A stretch of DNA of 64,000 nucleotides from JBAZWE01 sp041658605 (lineage in GTDB: Bacteria; Actinomycetota; Thermoleophilia; BMS3ABIN01), in contig JBAZZU010000005.1 of the NCBI GenBank assembly GCA_041658605.1, positions 20,537 through 84,536 on the forward strand. Reading direction: 5' to 3'. Positions within the stretch are counted from its first letter, which is position 1. Each line of letters begins with the position of its first letter. The notes beneath the pieces were generated by a model, which was not told the origin of the DNA, searched no databases, and saw nothing but the letters and a program-made list of their open reading frames with translations. This document shows positions 17,721-26,725 of the stretch, piece after piece. Made by a program: the position numbers and the translations under genes.

Positions 17721-19410
17721 TGGTTTGGCTGACAGGGCAGGCAATCGATCAAGCTACCACAATAATAAAATCAATAAATTGAATCAGAAACCTGAAAACA
17801 ACAATAAGCAGATGACTGACGGCAGGATTCTGCTGCTGCTGATCCTGGCCGCGCTTGTTATCCGTATCGTGGCATCGCTGTCCAGACCGTTGATTATGCT
17901 TGACGAGACCGCCTATGCCGCCCTTGCCGAGAATCTGGCCAACGGGCGGGGATTGCTGGATATCACTGGTCAGACAAGCGCCTACTTCTCGCCGCTATAT
18001 CCGATCATGATGGCTGCCCTCGGAATACTGGTGGGTAATTTCGTTGTTGCGGGCTACATGATTTCAATCGTGTTCGGCAGTCTGATGCTGATACCGGTTT
18101 ATCTTCTCGGGCGGGAGATGGTAAGCGCCCGCGTGGCACTGCTGGCGGCTGCACTGCTGGCGGTTTTGCCACTGGCGGTTGATCTGGGTTCTATGCTCTA
18201 CAATGAGAGCGTCTATGTATTTTTCCTGCTGATGGCGATCTTTTTCGGATGGAACCTGCTCAACCAGCAACGCTTTAAATGCGCAGTATACACTGGTGTT
18301 TCGCTTGGGTTTGCTTACCTGACAAACCCGGGAGCGGTCTTTTATGTCGTGGCTATTGTGGCGCTTGCGGTGGCAGTTGCGGTGCGGCGGCGTAAATGGC
18401 GCCGGCTGGCGAGCTCGATTACCGTTTTTCTCATCGTGTTCATGGTAATCGCGGCTCCGTATATCTTCTTTCTGCATCACGAGCTGGGCCGCTGGACCTA
18501 TTCCGGGAAGTATGTCGACTCCAATGTGTATACATCCTCGAAGAACCTGAGGCTGGAGTCACTGGAGTGGGAAAAGGATGTTCTGACGCTCACGGATGAC
18601 AACCATGAGGTCAAGTTGCTGACGTTGGGAAAAAATACCGACCTGGCAGGTTTTCTGATAAAACAGCCGAAGCTGGCAGCCAGGGTCTTTGTCCAGCAGG
18701 CGTTTTATCTCTACTCAAAGGCACTTCCCGATGTGATCCCCCTCTGGCTCTTACCACTTGCCGGACTCGGTCTTTTCGCCAGGGGCTGGAACCGGCGCCG
18801 CGCCGCGCGGATGGGATATATGGCCCTGATGATGACACCGATGGCGCTGATACTTTTCATGTACGCAACGCCGAGGTTTTTCATACCATTTGCAGTCATC
18901 GCTCTCATCTGGGCGGCGGAGGGCTGGCAGCGGCTCGAACAGTGGGGCAGTGAGACCCTTGCACTGGATTTCAGCGCGGAAACGGCCGACCGGTGGCGGC
19001 GCCGGCTGACGGTGCTACTGGCAGCCATAGTGCTGTTGCCGCCGATGGTGTTCTCAGCCGCCACGGTGGCCAAACGGGGTTATCATCTGGAGCTGCGAGA
19101 GGCGGGGGAATGGCTTCAAGGGTACGCCGGCGATGACAGGCGCATCATGAGCAGGGAGTCGTCGTCCGCGTATTACGCCGGCGGCATGCCGGTTTATGTT
19201 CCTTATGCCACATATGACCGAACGAACGAATTCGCGCGCTTCAAGGATGTAGATTTCATGATTGTCACGCGTCAGGGGCTGCTGGATGACCGCCCCGACC
19301 TGGCGGAGCGGCTGCTGGCTGATGGCGATGGTCAGCGTGAGTGGAAGCTGGTACATACCATTCGCGCCGGTACGCCCGAGGAGACACTCGTCTTCGAGTT
19401 CGTGCGGTAG
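17713..19410 (+). CDS. GT39-type membrane glycosyltransferase, tandem paralogue
   Basis: A 565-residue paralogue of the preceding gene, with LDETAYAALAENL in the first outer loop, YNESVYVFFLLM, LTNPGAVFYVV and SSAYYAGG. The junction with the upstream gene is again an 8-base ATGGATGA overlap, giving coupled translation. The N-terminus before the first helix is Asn/Lys-rich (about 35 residues); ATG 17812 is an alternative start just ahead of the helix. The two enzymes probably act on related polyprenyl-phosphate sugars or different positions of one glycan. The gene converges with the SMR-like pair on the other strand. Confidence 0.85.
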   Translation: MDDGLADRAGNRSSYHNNKINKLNQKPENNNKQMTDGRILLLLILAALVIRIVASLSRPLIMLDETAYAALAENLANGRGLLDITGQTSAYFSPLYPIMMAALGILVGNFVVAGYMISIVFGSLMLIPVYLLGREMVSARVALLAAALLAVLPLAVDLGSMLYNESVYVFFLLMAIFFGWNLLNQQRFKCAVYTGVSLGFAYLTNPGAVFYVVAIVALAVAVAVRRRKWRRLASSITVFLIVFMVIAAPYIFFLHHELGRWTYSGKYVDSNVYTSSKNLRLESLEWEKDVLTLTDDNHEVKLLTLGKNTDLAGFLIKQPKLAARVFVQQAFYLYSKALPDVIPLWLLPLAGLGLFARGWNRRRAARMGYMALMMTPMALILFMYATPRFFIPFAVIALIWAAEGWQRLEQWGSETLALDFSAETADRWRRRLTVLLAAIVLLPPMVFSAATVAKRGYHLELREAGEWLQGYAGDDRRIMSRESSSAYYAGGMPVYVPYATYDRTNEFARFKDVDFMIVTRQGLLDDRPDLAERLLADGDGQREWKLVHTIRAGTPEETLVFEFVR

Positions 19411-19490
19411 GCCAGAAGAATCTTTCATGACTCGGCGGCTCGTGAGGGCCGGCGGCTGGCGCAATCAGGATGGGGCGAATTTTAACGTGT

Positions 19491-19865
19491 TCAGGAAGTG
19501 GACGCTGTCGCGATTGCGATTATGCCGGCGAAGATGAGGGCAATGCCCAGCAGCTTTCCCCGCGAGACATGTTCCCTGAAATAAAGCCTGGCGATCAGCA
19601 TGATGAATATGAAGTTGAGTCCGATCTGGACCGGATAAGCCTGCGAGAGGTCCATTCTTCTCAGCAGGGTGATCCAGAACAACTGGGATACCGCATAGAC
19701 CGCGGCGCCACCGAGAATTGCCGGTTTCAGCATGATCCGCGGCAACTGTCGTATCACAAGCAGCTCTCCTTCGCCGCCAGCGGATGAGCCCGCCTTGAGC
19801 AACGTGTTTCCGAAAGATGCGCTGACGGAGGTCAGCAGGACAAGTATGATCTGGACGGCATCCAA
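19491..19865 (-). CDS. SMR/EamA-like four-helix membrane protein (second of pair)
   Basis: A 124-residue protein with four membrane helices. It contains SQLFWITLLRRMDLSQAYPVQIGLNFIF, where the helix-break S-x-A-Y-P resembles small-multidrug-resistance-type proteins and the ArnE/ArnF subunits that flip aminoarabinosyl-undecaprenyl phosphate. The final helix is LLGIALIFAGIIAI. The start is TTG 19865, one base after the stop of the preceding gene, so the two are coupled and probably form a heterodimer. Next to two GT39 (ArnT-like) genes, a role in flipping a polyprenyl-phosphate sugar is attractive but unproven. Confidence 0.75.
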   Translation of the reverse strand: MDAVQIILVLLTSVSASFGNTLLKAGSSAGGEGELLVIRQLPRIMLKPAILGGAAVYAVSQLFWITLLRRMDLSQAYPVQIGLNFIFIMLIARLYFREHVSRGKLLGIALIFAGIIAIATASTS

Positions 19866-19866
19866 G

Positions 19867-20262
19867 TCAGTCGCCGGTCAATTTATCTGAGGATCGCGCG
19901 GATTTCCCTGATTCCGACCGGGACTGCAGGTGCACGACGACTATGCCGGCGAGAATCAGGACGGTTCCCGCAAGACGTTGTGGACCGATATCCTCCTTGA
20001 GGATAAGCCAGGAGATAGCCGTGATGTTCACAAAACCCAAACCCACGAATATCGGGTAGGCGTGACTGATCTGATGCCGTCCCAGCACGTAGACCCACGA
20101 AGCCATGGCGGTTATGCCGAGGATCGCTCCGATCCAGATCCATGGCGTCAGAAAAACCGAAAGCGGGTCGGCCAGGGAGCTTCCGGCGTCGAGGGCGCCA
20201 CGTTTAAGCATATAGTCAGCCATGTTGGCCAGCAGGGTGATTGCAATAATGATAAGAATCAT
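19867..20262 (-). CDS. SMR/EamA-like four-helix membrane protein (first of pair)
   Basis: A 131-residue protein with four helices and a hydrophilic tail. It has YVLGRHQISHAYPIFVGLGFVN, the same S-x-A-Y-P helix break as its partner, and ILILAGIVVV as the last helix. Two unequal small subunits encoded together are typical of ArnE/ArnF and paired SMR transporters. Relevant neighbours are two GT39 transferases (ending 80 bases away, convergent) and GT2 polyprenyl-phosphate sugar synthases at 12946 and 21757. Substrate is unknown; a drug-efflux role is possible but less consistent with context. Confidence 0.75.
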   Translation of the reverse strand: MILIIIAITLLANMADYMLKRGALDAGSSLADPLSVFLTPWIWIGAILGITAMASWVYVLGRHQISHAYPIFVGLGFVNITAISWLILKEDIGPQRLAGTVLILAGIVVVHLQSRSESGKSARSSDKLTGD

Positions 20263-20313
20263 TGTGAGTGATGAACCTTTATCCGGAGTGGCTCCCGAAA
20301 TGTCTCAATTCCT

Positions 20314-20322
20314 TGTTATACT
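20314..20322 (+). promoter_or_regulatory. Candidate extended -10 promoter
   Basis: TGTTATACT (TGn + TATACT) resembles the element at 12165-12173. It lies in the divergent spacer between the SMR pair and the radical SAM gene at 20369, giving a leader of about 40 bases. No convincing -35 is seen. Confidence 0.4.
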
Positions 20323-20368
20323 AGCATAAAGATACCCGTCCTCAGGTGCTAATAATAGTGGTTCAAAT

Positions 20369-21760
20369 TTGAAAGTTCTTTTAATTAATCCTCCGTATCG
20401 GTCGCAGATCATCCGGCGCTATGTCTGTTCCTACAATGCTCCGAATTTTCTTTTTCCGCCTCTTGAACTCATGTATCTCTCGGCGCAGGTGAAGCTGGTG
20501 GATGGTTGCCAGGTGCGGCTGCTCGACTGCATCGCCGAGCGCCTGTCTCCCGAGGCCGCAATTGACATCGCGCGTGAATATGACCCCGATGTCGTACTGT
20601 CCATTATGGCTATCGAATATTTCGATAATGATGTGGAGTTCCTGGGCCGGCTCAAAAAGGCCGTGCCAGAGGCCCTGGTCGGATCTTTCGGGCACCTTCC
20701 CAGCAATTACGGCCAGAAGACGATCGAAGCCACCGGTTCTGATTTCATTCTGGTGGGCGAGCCTGACAACTCGTTCCGGGGCCTTCTCGAACGGCTTGCC
20801 GTGAACGGAGCCGTTTCGGGCGAGGGTGTCGCGGTGATGGGGGATGATGGCGAATTCATTCGCGCTGATTATCAGCGCATCGAGTCGCTGGACGACCTCC
20901 CGTTCGCGGATCAGTCTGCGGTCGATCATTCCTTATACGGCGAGCCGTTCTTCGGACATCCTTACACGACCTTCCTCTCGTCGCGCGGCTGTCCCTTCAC
21001 CTGTTCATATTGCGTTCGGACATACGGGCGCAAGTTCGTCAAGGCGTCGGCGGCGCATGTTGTCGCAGAGGTCACGGACGCTGTTGAAAACCATGGCATC
21101 AAGTACTTCCGCTTCATGGACGATACGTTCACAGCTTCAAAGCAGAGGGTGCTGGATATCTGTGAGGGCTTAAAGGAGCTGGACGGAATCAGTTTCAGCT
21201 GCCTTACGCGGCCGAACACGATCAACGCGGAGATCGCGGAGGCGCTAAAGGAGGCCGGCTGCCATCGCATCTACGTCGGAATCGAGAGCGGTTCACAAAA
21301 AGTCCTGGATTACCTGAAGCGTGGTTATCAGCTTGATAAGGTCATGCAGAATCTAAAGGAATGTCGTAACAGCGGACTGGAGATGGTGGGGTGGTTCATC
21401 GTCGGTTCCCCGGTTGAGACCAGGGAAGATTTCGAACAGAGCATCAAACTCGCCCGTGAGCTTAAACTCGGTTACATCGCCGTATCGACGCTTGTGCCTT
21501 ACCCCAATACGGAACTTTACGAACTGGAGAAGGATAATATCGATTTCTCGCTGCTGCCTTATAAATGTGAGTTCAAGAACCAGGCGGGCACCGAGCGCGA
21601 GGCGGAATTCTATCGACGTTATTACCTGACGCCATCATTTATTCTGGGCAAGATGGGCAATTTCGTGCGATACCCGTCAGAGAGTTTCAAGGCATCGCGG
21701 GACTTCCTGCGATACGCCGTGGCTTCGAAACGCGACCCGCACCGAAGGGACCTTTTATGA
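20369..21760 (+). CDS. B12-binding-domain radical SAM protein
   Basis: A 463-residue protein. The cobalamin-type domain starts KVLLINPPYRSQ and has LLDCIAE rather than a DxHxxG motif. The radical SAM cluster motif is CPFTCSYC near residue 213, followed by FMDDTFTASKQR, YVGIESGSQKVLD and GSPVETRED. It is followed by an ATGA overlap with a GT2 gene, implying that both act in one pathway, perhaps modifying the sugar or polyprenyl carrier the GT2 uses. The start is TTG 20369 with no strong ribosome site. The subgroup differs from the WGGYH family further right. Confidence 0.87.
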   Translation: MKVLLINPPYRSQIIRRYVCSYNAPNFLFPPLELMYLSAQVKLVDGCQVRLLDCIAERLSPEAAIDIAREYDPDVVLSIMAIEYFDNDVEFLGRLKKAVPEALVGSFGHLPSNYGQKTIEATGSDFILVGEPDNSFRGLLERLAVNGAVSGEGVAVMGDDGEFIRADYQRIESLDDLPFADQSAVDHSLYGEPFFGHPYTTFLSSRGCPFTCSYCVRTYGRKFVKASAAHVVAEVTDAVENHGIKYFRFMDDTFTASKQRVLDICEGLKELDGISFSCLTRPNTINAEIAEALKEAGCHRIYVGIESGSQKVLDYLKRGYQLDKVMQNLKECRNSGLEMVGWFIVGSPVETREDFEQSIKLARELKLGYIAVSTLVPYPNTELYELEKDNIDFSLLPYKCEFKNQAGTEREAEFYRRYYLTPSFILGKMGNFVRYPSESFKASRDFLRYAVASKRDPHRRDLL

Positions 21761-22530
21761 GCAGGAAATCCAAGGAAGCAGAAGGAGCCGGCGCGGCCGG
21801 TGAATCGACACCACTGTTTTCCGTAGTCGTCCCCTGTTACAACGAAGAGGCGATTATCGATGCGAGCTATCGCAGGGTGAAAGATACCTGCGAGGCGCAG
21901 GGTGTCTCATACGAGATAATCTTCGGCAACGACGGCAGCGCCGACCGCACACTCGAGCTGCTTGAGGAGATCGCCGCGGCAGACAGCACGGTCCGGATAA
22001 CCAGCCACGTTCCGAATCGCGGTTGCGGCTACACATATCGCGAGATGTATGGGGCGGCAAGGGGAGACATAATAATCCAGATGGACGCTGACCTCGCCAT
22101 GCCGGTGGAGGTGGCGATTCCTACTTTCCTCGAAGCGCTCAAGGAAGCTGACATGGCCATAGGTTCCCGCTATGTCGGCGTCAAGGCCGACTATCCACTG
22201 AAGCGGATAATTTTCAGCCGCGGATATACAATACTTACGCGGCTGCTTTTCAACCTGGACATAATTGATACCCAGACAGGGTTTATGGGATTCTACCGGA
22301 ACATACTGCCGAAACTGGACCTGCAGGTGGACGGCTTCGAGATGCTGGTCGAGTTCATCGCCCAGGCCAATTATGCCGGATTCAGGCTGGTTGAAGTAGG
22401 GTTGCCATGGATACACGACACAACCAGTGGCGAGACAGAAGTATGGGGTGAAAGCATCAAGATGCTGACCGGGACCCTCAGACTTAAGCGGCGGCTGAGT
22501 GGCATGGGACGCGGATCGCGGCCTGGATGA
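21757..22530 (+). CDS. Glycosyltransferase family 2 (polyprenyl-phosphate type)
   Basis: A 257-residue GT-A enzyme with VVVPCYNEEAIIDAS, QMDADLAMPVE (DxD near residue 110), IGSRYVG and DTQTGFMGFYR near 172, as in dolichyl/polyprenyl-phosphate mannose or ArnC-like synthases. No C-terminal membrane helices are seen. The ATG overlaps the upstream radical SAM stop (ATGA), so translation is coupled. It is the second candidate to charge a polyprenyl phosphate for the GT39 enzymes. After the stop there is an AT-rich spacer, so this probably ends the operon. Confidence 0.87.
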   Translation: MSRKSKEAEGAGAAGESTPLFSVVVPCYNEEAIIDASYRRVKDTCEAQGVSYEIIFGNDGSADRTLELLEEIAAADSTVRITSHVPNRGCGYTYREMYGAARGDIIIQMDADLAMPVEVAIPTFLEALKEADMAIGSRYVGVKADYPLKRIIFSRGYTILTRLLFNLDIIDTQTGFMGFYRNILPKLDLQVDGFEMLVEFIAQANYAGFRLVEVGLPWIHDTTSGETEVWGESIKMLTGTLRLKRRLSGMGRGSRPG

Positions 22531-22826
22531 AGTCCGCGCGGTCTGCCGGAGGCAGGCGGCTGACGCGGGTTCGACGCTCTTCGGGCAGAAGGATGAATGA
22601 AAATGGCGGATGGGACATGTTCTTGAAGATTTCCTGATGTTTATGCGCCACAATGGCACGAGTAGCCGAAAGCAGATTATCTTTTCCCAATTTATTAACT
22701 CCGCATATATCCATATATAATTTAAAGATGTTTATTGTTCACTTAGGATAATTGTAGATAAATCATCTTCTGTCGATAAAGCCCCAGGTCACTTCAGGGC
22801 AATAAAATGAATAAAGGAAAACCAGG
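22531..22826. other. AT-rich intergenic region
   Basis: About 296 bases without a supportable gene. The left part keeps the GC-rich character of the neighbouring coding DNA and has a short CTGCC-gga-GGCAG hairpin. The right part (22680-22790) is strikingly AT-rich (TATATAATTTAAAG; TTGTTC at 22735, then GATAAA at 22757) and is the likely promoter region for the radical SAM gene at 22827. A minus-strand frame at 22484-22714 was considered and not accepted. Confidence 0.5.
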
Positions 22827-23930
22827 GTGGATGTCAGCATAAACAAGGTTCCCATAGGGGCCATGAAGATTCTCTCCTGCTACAGGGAGATACAGCAGAT
22901 ACTGGCGGGAAAGATGCCGGTACCACGAACGATGGAGTTCTTTCTCTCGAACGTATGCAACCACGCATGCGCCGGATGTCACTCCCGTTATATGCATAAG
23001 GACGAAGACCAGTTCCTCAATTTTGACACGCTTAAAGAAGTCGTCGATGATTTCGCCGAGCTGGGCGTCGAGGGCGTCGAGATCTCCGGTGGTGGCGAAC
23101 CGCTGATGTATCCACAGATTATTCCGGCTATCGCGTACATGCGCAGCAAGGGTCTGAAGGTGGGCATGTTCAGCAACGGTACGCTACTGACCGAAGAGCT
23201 CTCAGAGTTTCTGGTTGAGAACGTGCTATTCATGCGCATAGCTTTTGACGCAGGCAAAGCCGAGACTTATAAAAAGATCCACGGCCGCGACGATTTCGGC
23301 AGGCTGACCGAGAACCTGGAAACCCTGGTCAGGCTGAAGGCGAAGCACGGTGGGAGTAGATCCAAAGCTGTGGTCATAAGCCCGTCTGAACGCCGCAGTA
23401 CGGATGCGCGCTACGGCACCGCGACTATCGGCGCCAAATACCTGGTATCGACAAAGAACTGGATGGAACTGTCCCGGGCCGCAGAACTGGCTAAGGAGAT
23501 CGGCCTCGATTATCTGCAGTTCAAGGCACTGAGGGCCAGCAAATTCACCCCCGAGGGCGAGACGCTGAAGCAGGCCCAGGAGGAGGCCGAAAAGGCCCGG
23601 CAGCTTTCCAACAATAAGTTCCAGGTCTTCGGCAGTCTCGACAAAACGAAAGTTATCGGACGCTGTTTTCTCAATCCGATCCATCCTGTGATCGACGCCA
23701 AGGGCGACATGTATCTCTGCGCTTTTTTTCACCATCGCAAGGATACGCACAAGATAGGTAATATCTACAAGAAGAGCTTTCCCGAGATCTGGTACAGCGA
23801 GCGCCATTTCAAAGCGTTCCGTTCCACGAAGCCGAAAGAATGCGCCGTATTCGACTGTCCGTTCCATGAGGCGGCCGTGCTTGCCCGAGCCTGGATCGTG
23901 GAGAACCAGAAGCACCTCGAGTTCATCTAG
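22827..23930 (+). CDS. Radical SAM protein with SPASM-like C-terminus
   Basis: A 367-residue protein without a cobalamin domain. The 4Fe-4S radical SAM motif is CNHACAGC near residue 44, followed by EISGGGEPLMYPQI. The C-terminus has CFLNPIHPVIDAKGDMYLC and CAVFDC, suggesting an auxiliary cluster region like SPASM/twitch domains. An unusual lysine/arginine-rich insertion (RSKAVVISPSERRSTD) lies near residue 180. The start is GTG 22827 with AAGGA eight bases upstream. Two bases separate its stop from the DegT aminotransferase, suggesting joint action, for example oxidation of a sugar alcohol to a ketone followed by transamination. Confidence 0.85.
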   Translation: MDVSINKVPIGAMKILSCYREIQQILAGKMPVPRTMEFFLSNVCNHACAGCHSRYMHKDEDQFLNFDTLKEVVDDFAELGVEGVEISGGGEPLMYPQIIPAIAYMRSKGLKVGMFSNGTLLTEELSEFLVENVLFMRIAFDAGKAETYKKIHGRDDFGRLTENLETLVRLKAKHGGSRSKAVVISPSERRSTDARYGTATIGAKYLVSTKNWMELSRAAELAKEIGLDYLQFKALRASKFTPEGETLKQAQEEAEKARQLSNNKFQVFGSLDKTKVIGRCFLNPIHPVIDAKGDMYLCAFFHHRKDTHKIGNIYKKSFPEIWYSERHFKAFRSTKPKECAVFDCPFHEAAVLARAWIVENQKHLEFI

Positions 23931-23932
23931 TT

Positions 23933-25030
23933 ATGGAAGTTCCTTACGTCGATCTTGCAGCGGGATACCGCAGCCTAAAGGATGAGATCGACAGTGCGGT
24001 AGCGCGTGTTCTCGCAGGCGGTGCCTGCGTACTGGGCGAGAACAGTATCGCATTCGAGCAGGAGTTCGCGGGCTGGCTGGGCGTGTCCGAAGTCGCGGCG
24101 ACAGGATCCGGTACCGACGCCATCTACCTTACGCTCAAGGCGCTGGATATCGGTCCGGGCGACGAGGTCATCACTGTATCCCACACCGCAGTCAACACGG
24201 CTCTGGCGATCTCCAAGGTGGGTGCCACGCCGGTGCTGGTTGACATAAAACCAGAAGATTTCTGTATGGACGCGGCCGGTCTCGAAGCCGCTTTGACTGG
24301 GCGGACGCGCGCGATAATGCCAGTACATCTCTATGGCCATCCGGCGGACATGGATCCGATCATGGAATTCGCGGATGCTCACGGCCTGACGGTTATCGAG
24401 GATTGCGCCCAGGCGCATGGCTCGGTATACGCGGGAAAGACCGTCGGTACGATCGGAGTCGCCGGATGCTTCAGCTTTTATCCCACGAAGAACCTTGGTG
24501 CCTGTGGCGATGGCGGTGCTGTGGCTACCGGGGATCATGAACTGGCCGCGAAAATACGCTCGCTTGCAAACTGCGGACAGGGAGAACAGCGTTACCACAA
24601 CATCTACAAAGGCGACGTCAGCCGCCTCGATGAGATACAGGCGGCGATACTCAGAGTCAAACTGAAAGCACTGGACGGCTGGACGGAGAGCCGCCGCCGG
24701 GCGGCAGCGTTTTACAATGACGCGCTTGCCGGCGCTCCGGGTGTCACGTTGCCTGCCGAACTCGACCGGGCGCGGCATGTTTATCACCTTTATGTCGTGC
24801 GTTCCGGGCGGCGTGATGAACTTCAGAAGCACCTGGCCGGCCAGGGCGTGCGCACGCTTGTGCATTATCCGGTTCCCGTACATCTCCAGCCGGCCTACTC
24901 TGAAGATATGAAGTTCACACTGCCGGTTACCGAGAAGATCGTGGGGGAGATACTGTCACTACCGATATTTCCCGAGATCACGGAGGAGCAGCTGAGCTAT
25001 GTTGCCAATGCGGTCCTTGTTTTCAATTAA
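23933..25030 (+). CDS. DegT/DnrJ/EryC1/StrS family PLP-dependent aminotransferase
   Basis: A 365-residue sugar aminotransferase. It has ATGSGTDAIYLTLKA (PLP phosphate loop), VIEDCAQAHGS, and SFYPTKNLGACGDGGAV with the PLP-binding Lys near 186. The family converts keto-sugar nucleotides to amino sugars with glutamate or glutamine as donor. It is the only recognisable nucleotide-sugar modifying gene of the window. It lies two bases after the radical SAM/SPASM gene. Radical SAM dehydrogenase plus DegT pairs are known from 2-deoxystreptamine-type aminocyclitol pathways, so the pairing may be functional; that parallel is inference. Confidence 0.92.
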   Translation: MEVPYVDLAAGYRSLKDEIDSAVARVLAGGACVLGENSIAFEQEFAGWLGVSEVAATGSGTDAIYLTLKALDIGPGDEVITVSHTAVNTALAISKVGATPVLVDIKPEDFCMDAAGLEAALTGRTRAIMPVHLYGHPADMDPIMEFADAHGLTVIEDCAQAHGSVYAGKTVGTIGVAGCFSFYPTKNLGACGDGGAVATGDHELAAKIRSLANCGQGEQRYHNIYKGDVSRLDEIQAAILRVKLKALDGWTESRRRAAAFYNDALAGAPGVTLPAELDRARHVYHLYVVRSGRRDELQKHLAGQGVRTLVHYPVPVHLQPAYSEDMKFTLPVTEKIVGEILSLPIFPEITEEQLSYVANAVLVFN

Positions 25031-25107
25031 CCTGTGAAGGCAGCGATTTATGTTGCGGTCACAACAACGTTTTGTTTACTCAGTTACGGTGCTGACGCCT
25101 TTCGCCT

Positions 25108-25113
25108 TATAAT
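25108..25113 (+). promoter_or_regulatory. Perfect -10 box of an apparently leaderless gene
   Basis: TATAAT ends six bases before ATG 25120, so transcription would begin at or next to the start codon. No Shine-Dalgarno is present. TTACGG at 25084-25089 with an 18-base spacer is a weak -35. The arrangement is the same as at 36622-36637. Confidence 0.55.
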
Positions 25114-25119
25114 GTATTG

Positions 25120-26607
25120 ATGAAAAATAAATCACTGAAAAAAGCCGTTCTTCTTTATCCAAGGAACCACTATCAGAAGATCTATCATCCTTGGACATGG
25201 GCTCCGCTTCCCATTCTTGCGGCATCGGCGCCTCTGTTCGCCGAGGGGTATGACGTCAGGCTTATCGATGCCAACGTCGAGCCCGACTGGATGAAGATAC
25301 TTGTTGAGGAATGCCGGGACGCGCTGCTGCTGGGGATAAGCTGCATGACCGGTCCCCAGATCCACTTTGCCCTGGAGGCCGCGAAGGCTGTTCGTCAAGC
25401 CGGCCTGAAACTACCTATCATCTGGGGTGGTTATCATCCATCCATCCTTCCTGAACAGACAAGCCAGAACCGTTATGTGGACGCGGTGGTCAGAGGGCAG
25501 GGAGAGCTTACCCTGCTTGAACTCGCGGGCCGTCTCAGCCAGGGTGAGGATTATACAGATATCCATGGCCTGACTTTCACGCGTGATGGCGAGACGGTAT
25601 CGACGCCGTCACGGCCCGTGGAAGACATCAACAATTTTCCGCGGCTTCCCTACGAGAAGCTGGACAATCCTCAGCAATATCTGAACAACATGCATGTGGG
25701 TACCCGCGTGATCAATTATGTCTCCAGCCAGGGCTGTCCGGCGCGTTGTCAGTTCTGCGCCGAGCCGCTGGTTTATGGACGCCGCTGGAAAGCTTATACG
25801 CCCGACAGGGTGCTTTCAGATCTTGAATTCCTGCAGGGCTTCATGGGCGTGAATGGCATCATGTATTTCGATTCCACATATTTTGTCAACGAACGCCGGG
25901 CCAGGGAGATTTCCGAGAAGATGGTGGAGCGTGATATGAAATTCGGATGGGCCGCCAACGCGCGCGCCCCCCAGCTGGGCAGGTTCTCCGAAGAGACCTT
26001 CGACGTTCTCAAACGCAGCGGGCTCTGGGCTTTTCTCGTCGGAGCCGAGAGCGGTTCCGAAACACAGCTGGAGACGATGCAGAAGGATATCGAGCCCGAG
26101 GACATCCTCGAGGCCGCGCGGGTCGCCAGCAGGCATGGTATCAAGATCTCCTATAGCTTCATTGTGGGTTTTCCCGGAGAGACGGAAGCAGAGGTCGAAG
26201 AGACCTGGACCGTCATGGAGGAAGTGTCAAAGATCGTCGGCGAGTACAATTCGCAGCTCCATTTTTATGCGCCCACACCGGGCAACGCTCTTTATGACCG
26301 CGCGGTAGAGCTTGGTCTTCAGGGTCCCAGCTCCCTCGAGGAGTGGGCAAAGTTTACGACCGTGACCGGGCAGCTACCCTGGATGAGCAACGATTTTCAA
26401 AACCGGATGAAGCAGCGCGAGTTCTACATGGTCTATGGTTATCCATCCGAATGGGTCAGGAGGCGCGCCGCGAAAAGTCCTATGCGCCGCGCCTATGTTT
26501 CCCTTGCCAGTTCACTCAGTTCGGCTCGCTGCCGGCATCATTACTGGGGGCTGCCAGCCGACTGGTGGCTCCTGCGTGGGGTGCGTGGAGCTATATCTTC
26601 CGATTAA
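25120..26607 (+). CDS. B12-binding-domain radical SAM protein, WGGYH family
   Basis: A 495-residue member of a five-gene paralogous family (others at 43602, 45317, 47739, 49236). Shared marks: a pocket motif RLIDANVEPDW, GISCMTGPQ, IIWGGYHPS, VVRGQGELT, then the radical SAM motif CPARCQFC near residue 208, GAESGSETQLE and GFPGETEAE. The C-terminus has YWGLPADWW, a variant of the LPxEW box of the other four. No DxHxxG motif is present. The reaction is unknown; methylation or rearrangement of a glycan or lipid carrier is inferred. ATG 25120 is preferred to TTG 25117 because the -10 box places the transcript start there. Confidence 0.87.
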   Translation: MKNKSLKKAVLLYPRNHYQKIYHPWTWAPLPILAASAPLFAEGYDVRLIDANVEPDWMKILVEECRDALLLGISCMTGPQIHFALEAAKAVRQAGLKLPIIWGGYHPSILPEQTSQNRYVDAVVRGQGELTLLELAGRLSQGEDYTDIHGLTFTRDGETVSTPSRPVEDINNFPRLPYEKLDNPQQYLNNMHVGTRVINYVSSQGCPARCQFCAEPLVYGRRWKAYTPDRVLSDLEFLQGFMGVNGIMYFDSTYFVNERRAREISEKMVERDMKFGWAANARAPQLGRFSEETFDVLKRSGLWAFLVGAESGSETQLETMQKDIEPEDILEAARVASRHGIKISYSFIVGFPGETEAEVEETWTVMEEVSKIVGEYNSQLHFYAPTPGNALYDRAVELGLQGPSSLEEWAKFTTVTGQLPWMSNDFQNRMKQREFYMVYGYPSEWVRRRAAKSPMRRAYVSLASSLSSARCRHHYWGLPADWWLLRGVRGAISSD

Positions 26608-26725
26608 ATAATCGATATTAACCATAATAATGCTTAAATTGCATCATGCTATTTTAGTGGTGCGATGTAAAATAAACGTGCATTATATGTTTGTAGACTA
26701 TTTTGCTCCTAAATGCAGCATTGTA

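Noticed and set aside
22484..22714. Minus-strand open frame of 76 residues in the spacer after the GT2 gene
   Set aside because: It overlaps the GT2 coding end, has no convincing ribosome site, and its composition follows the antisense of coding DNA on one side and AT-rich promoter DNA on the other.
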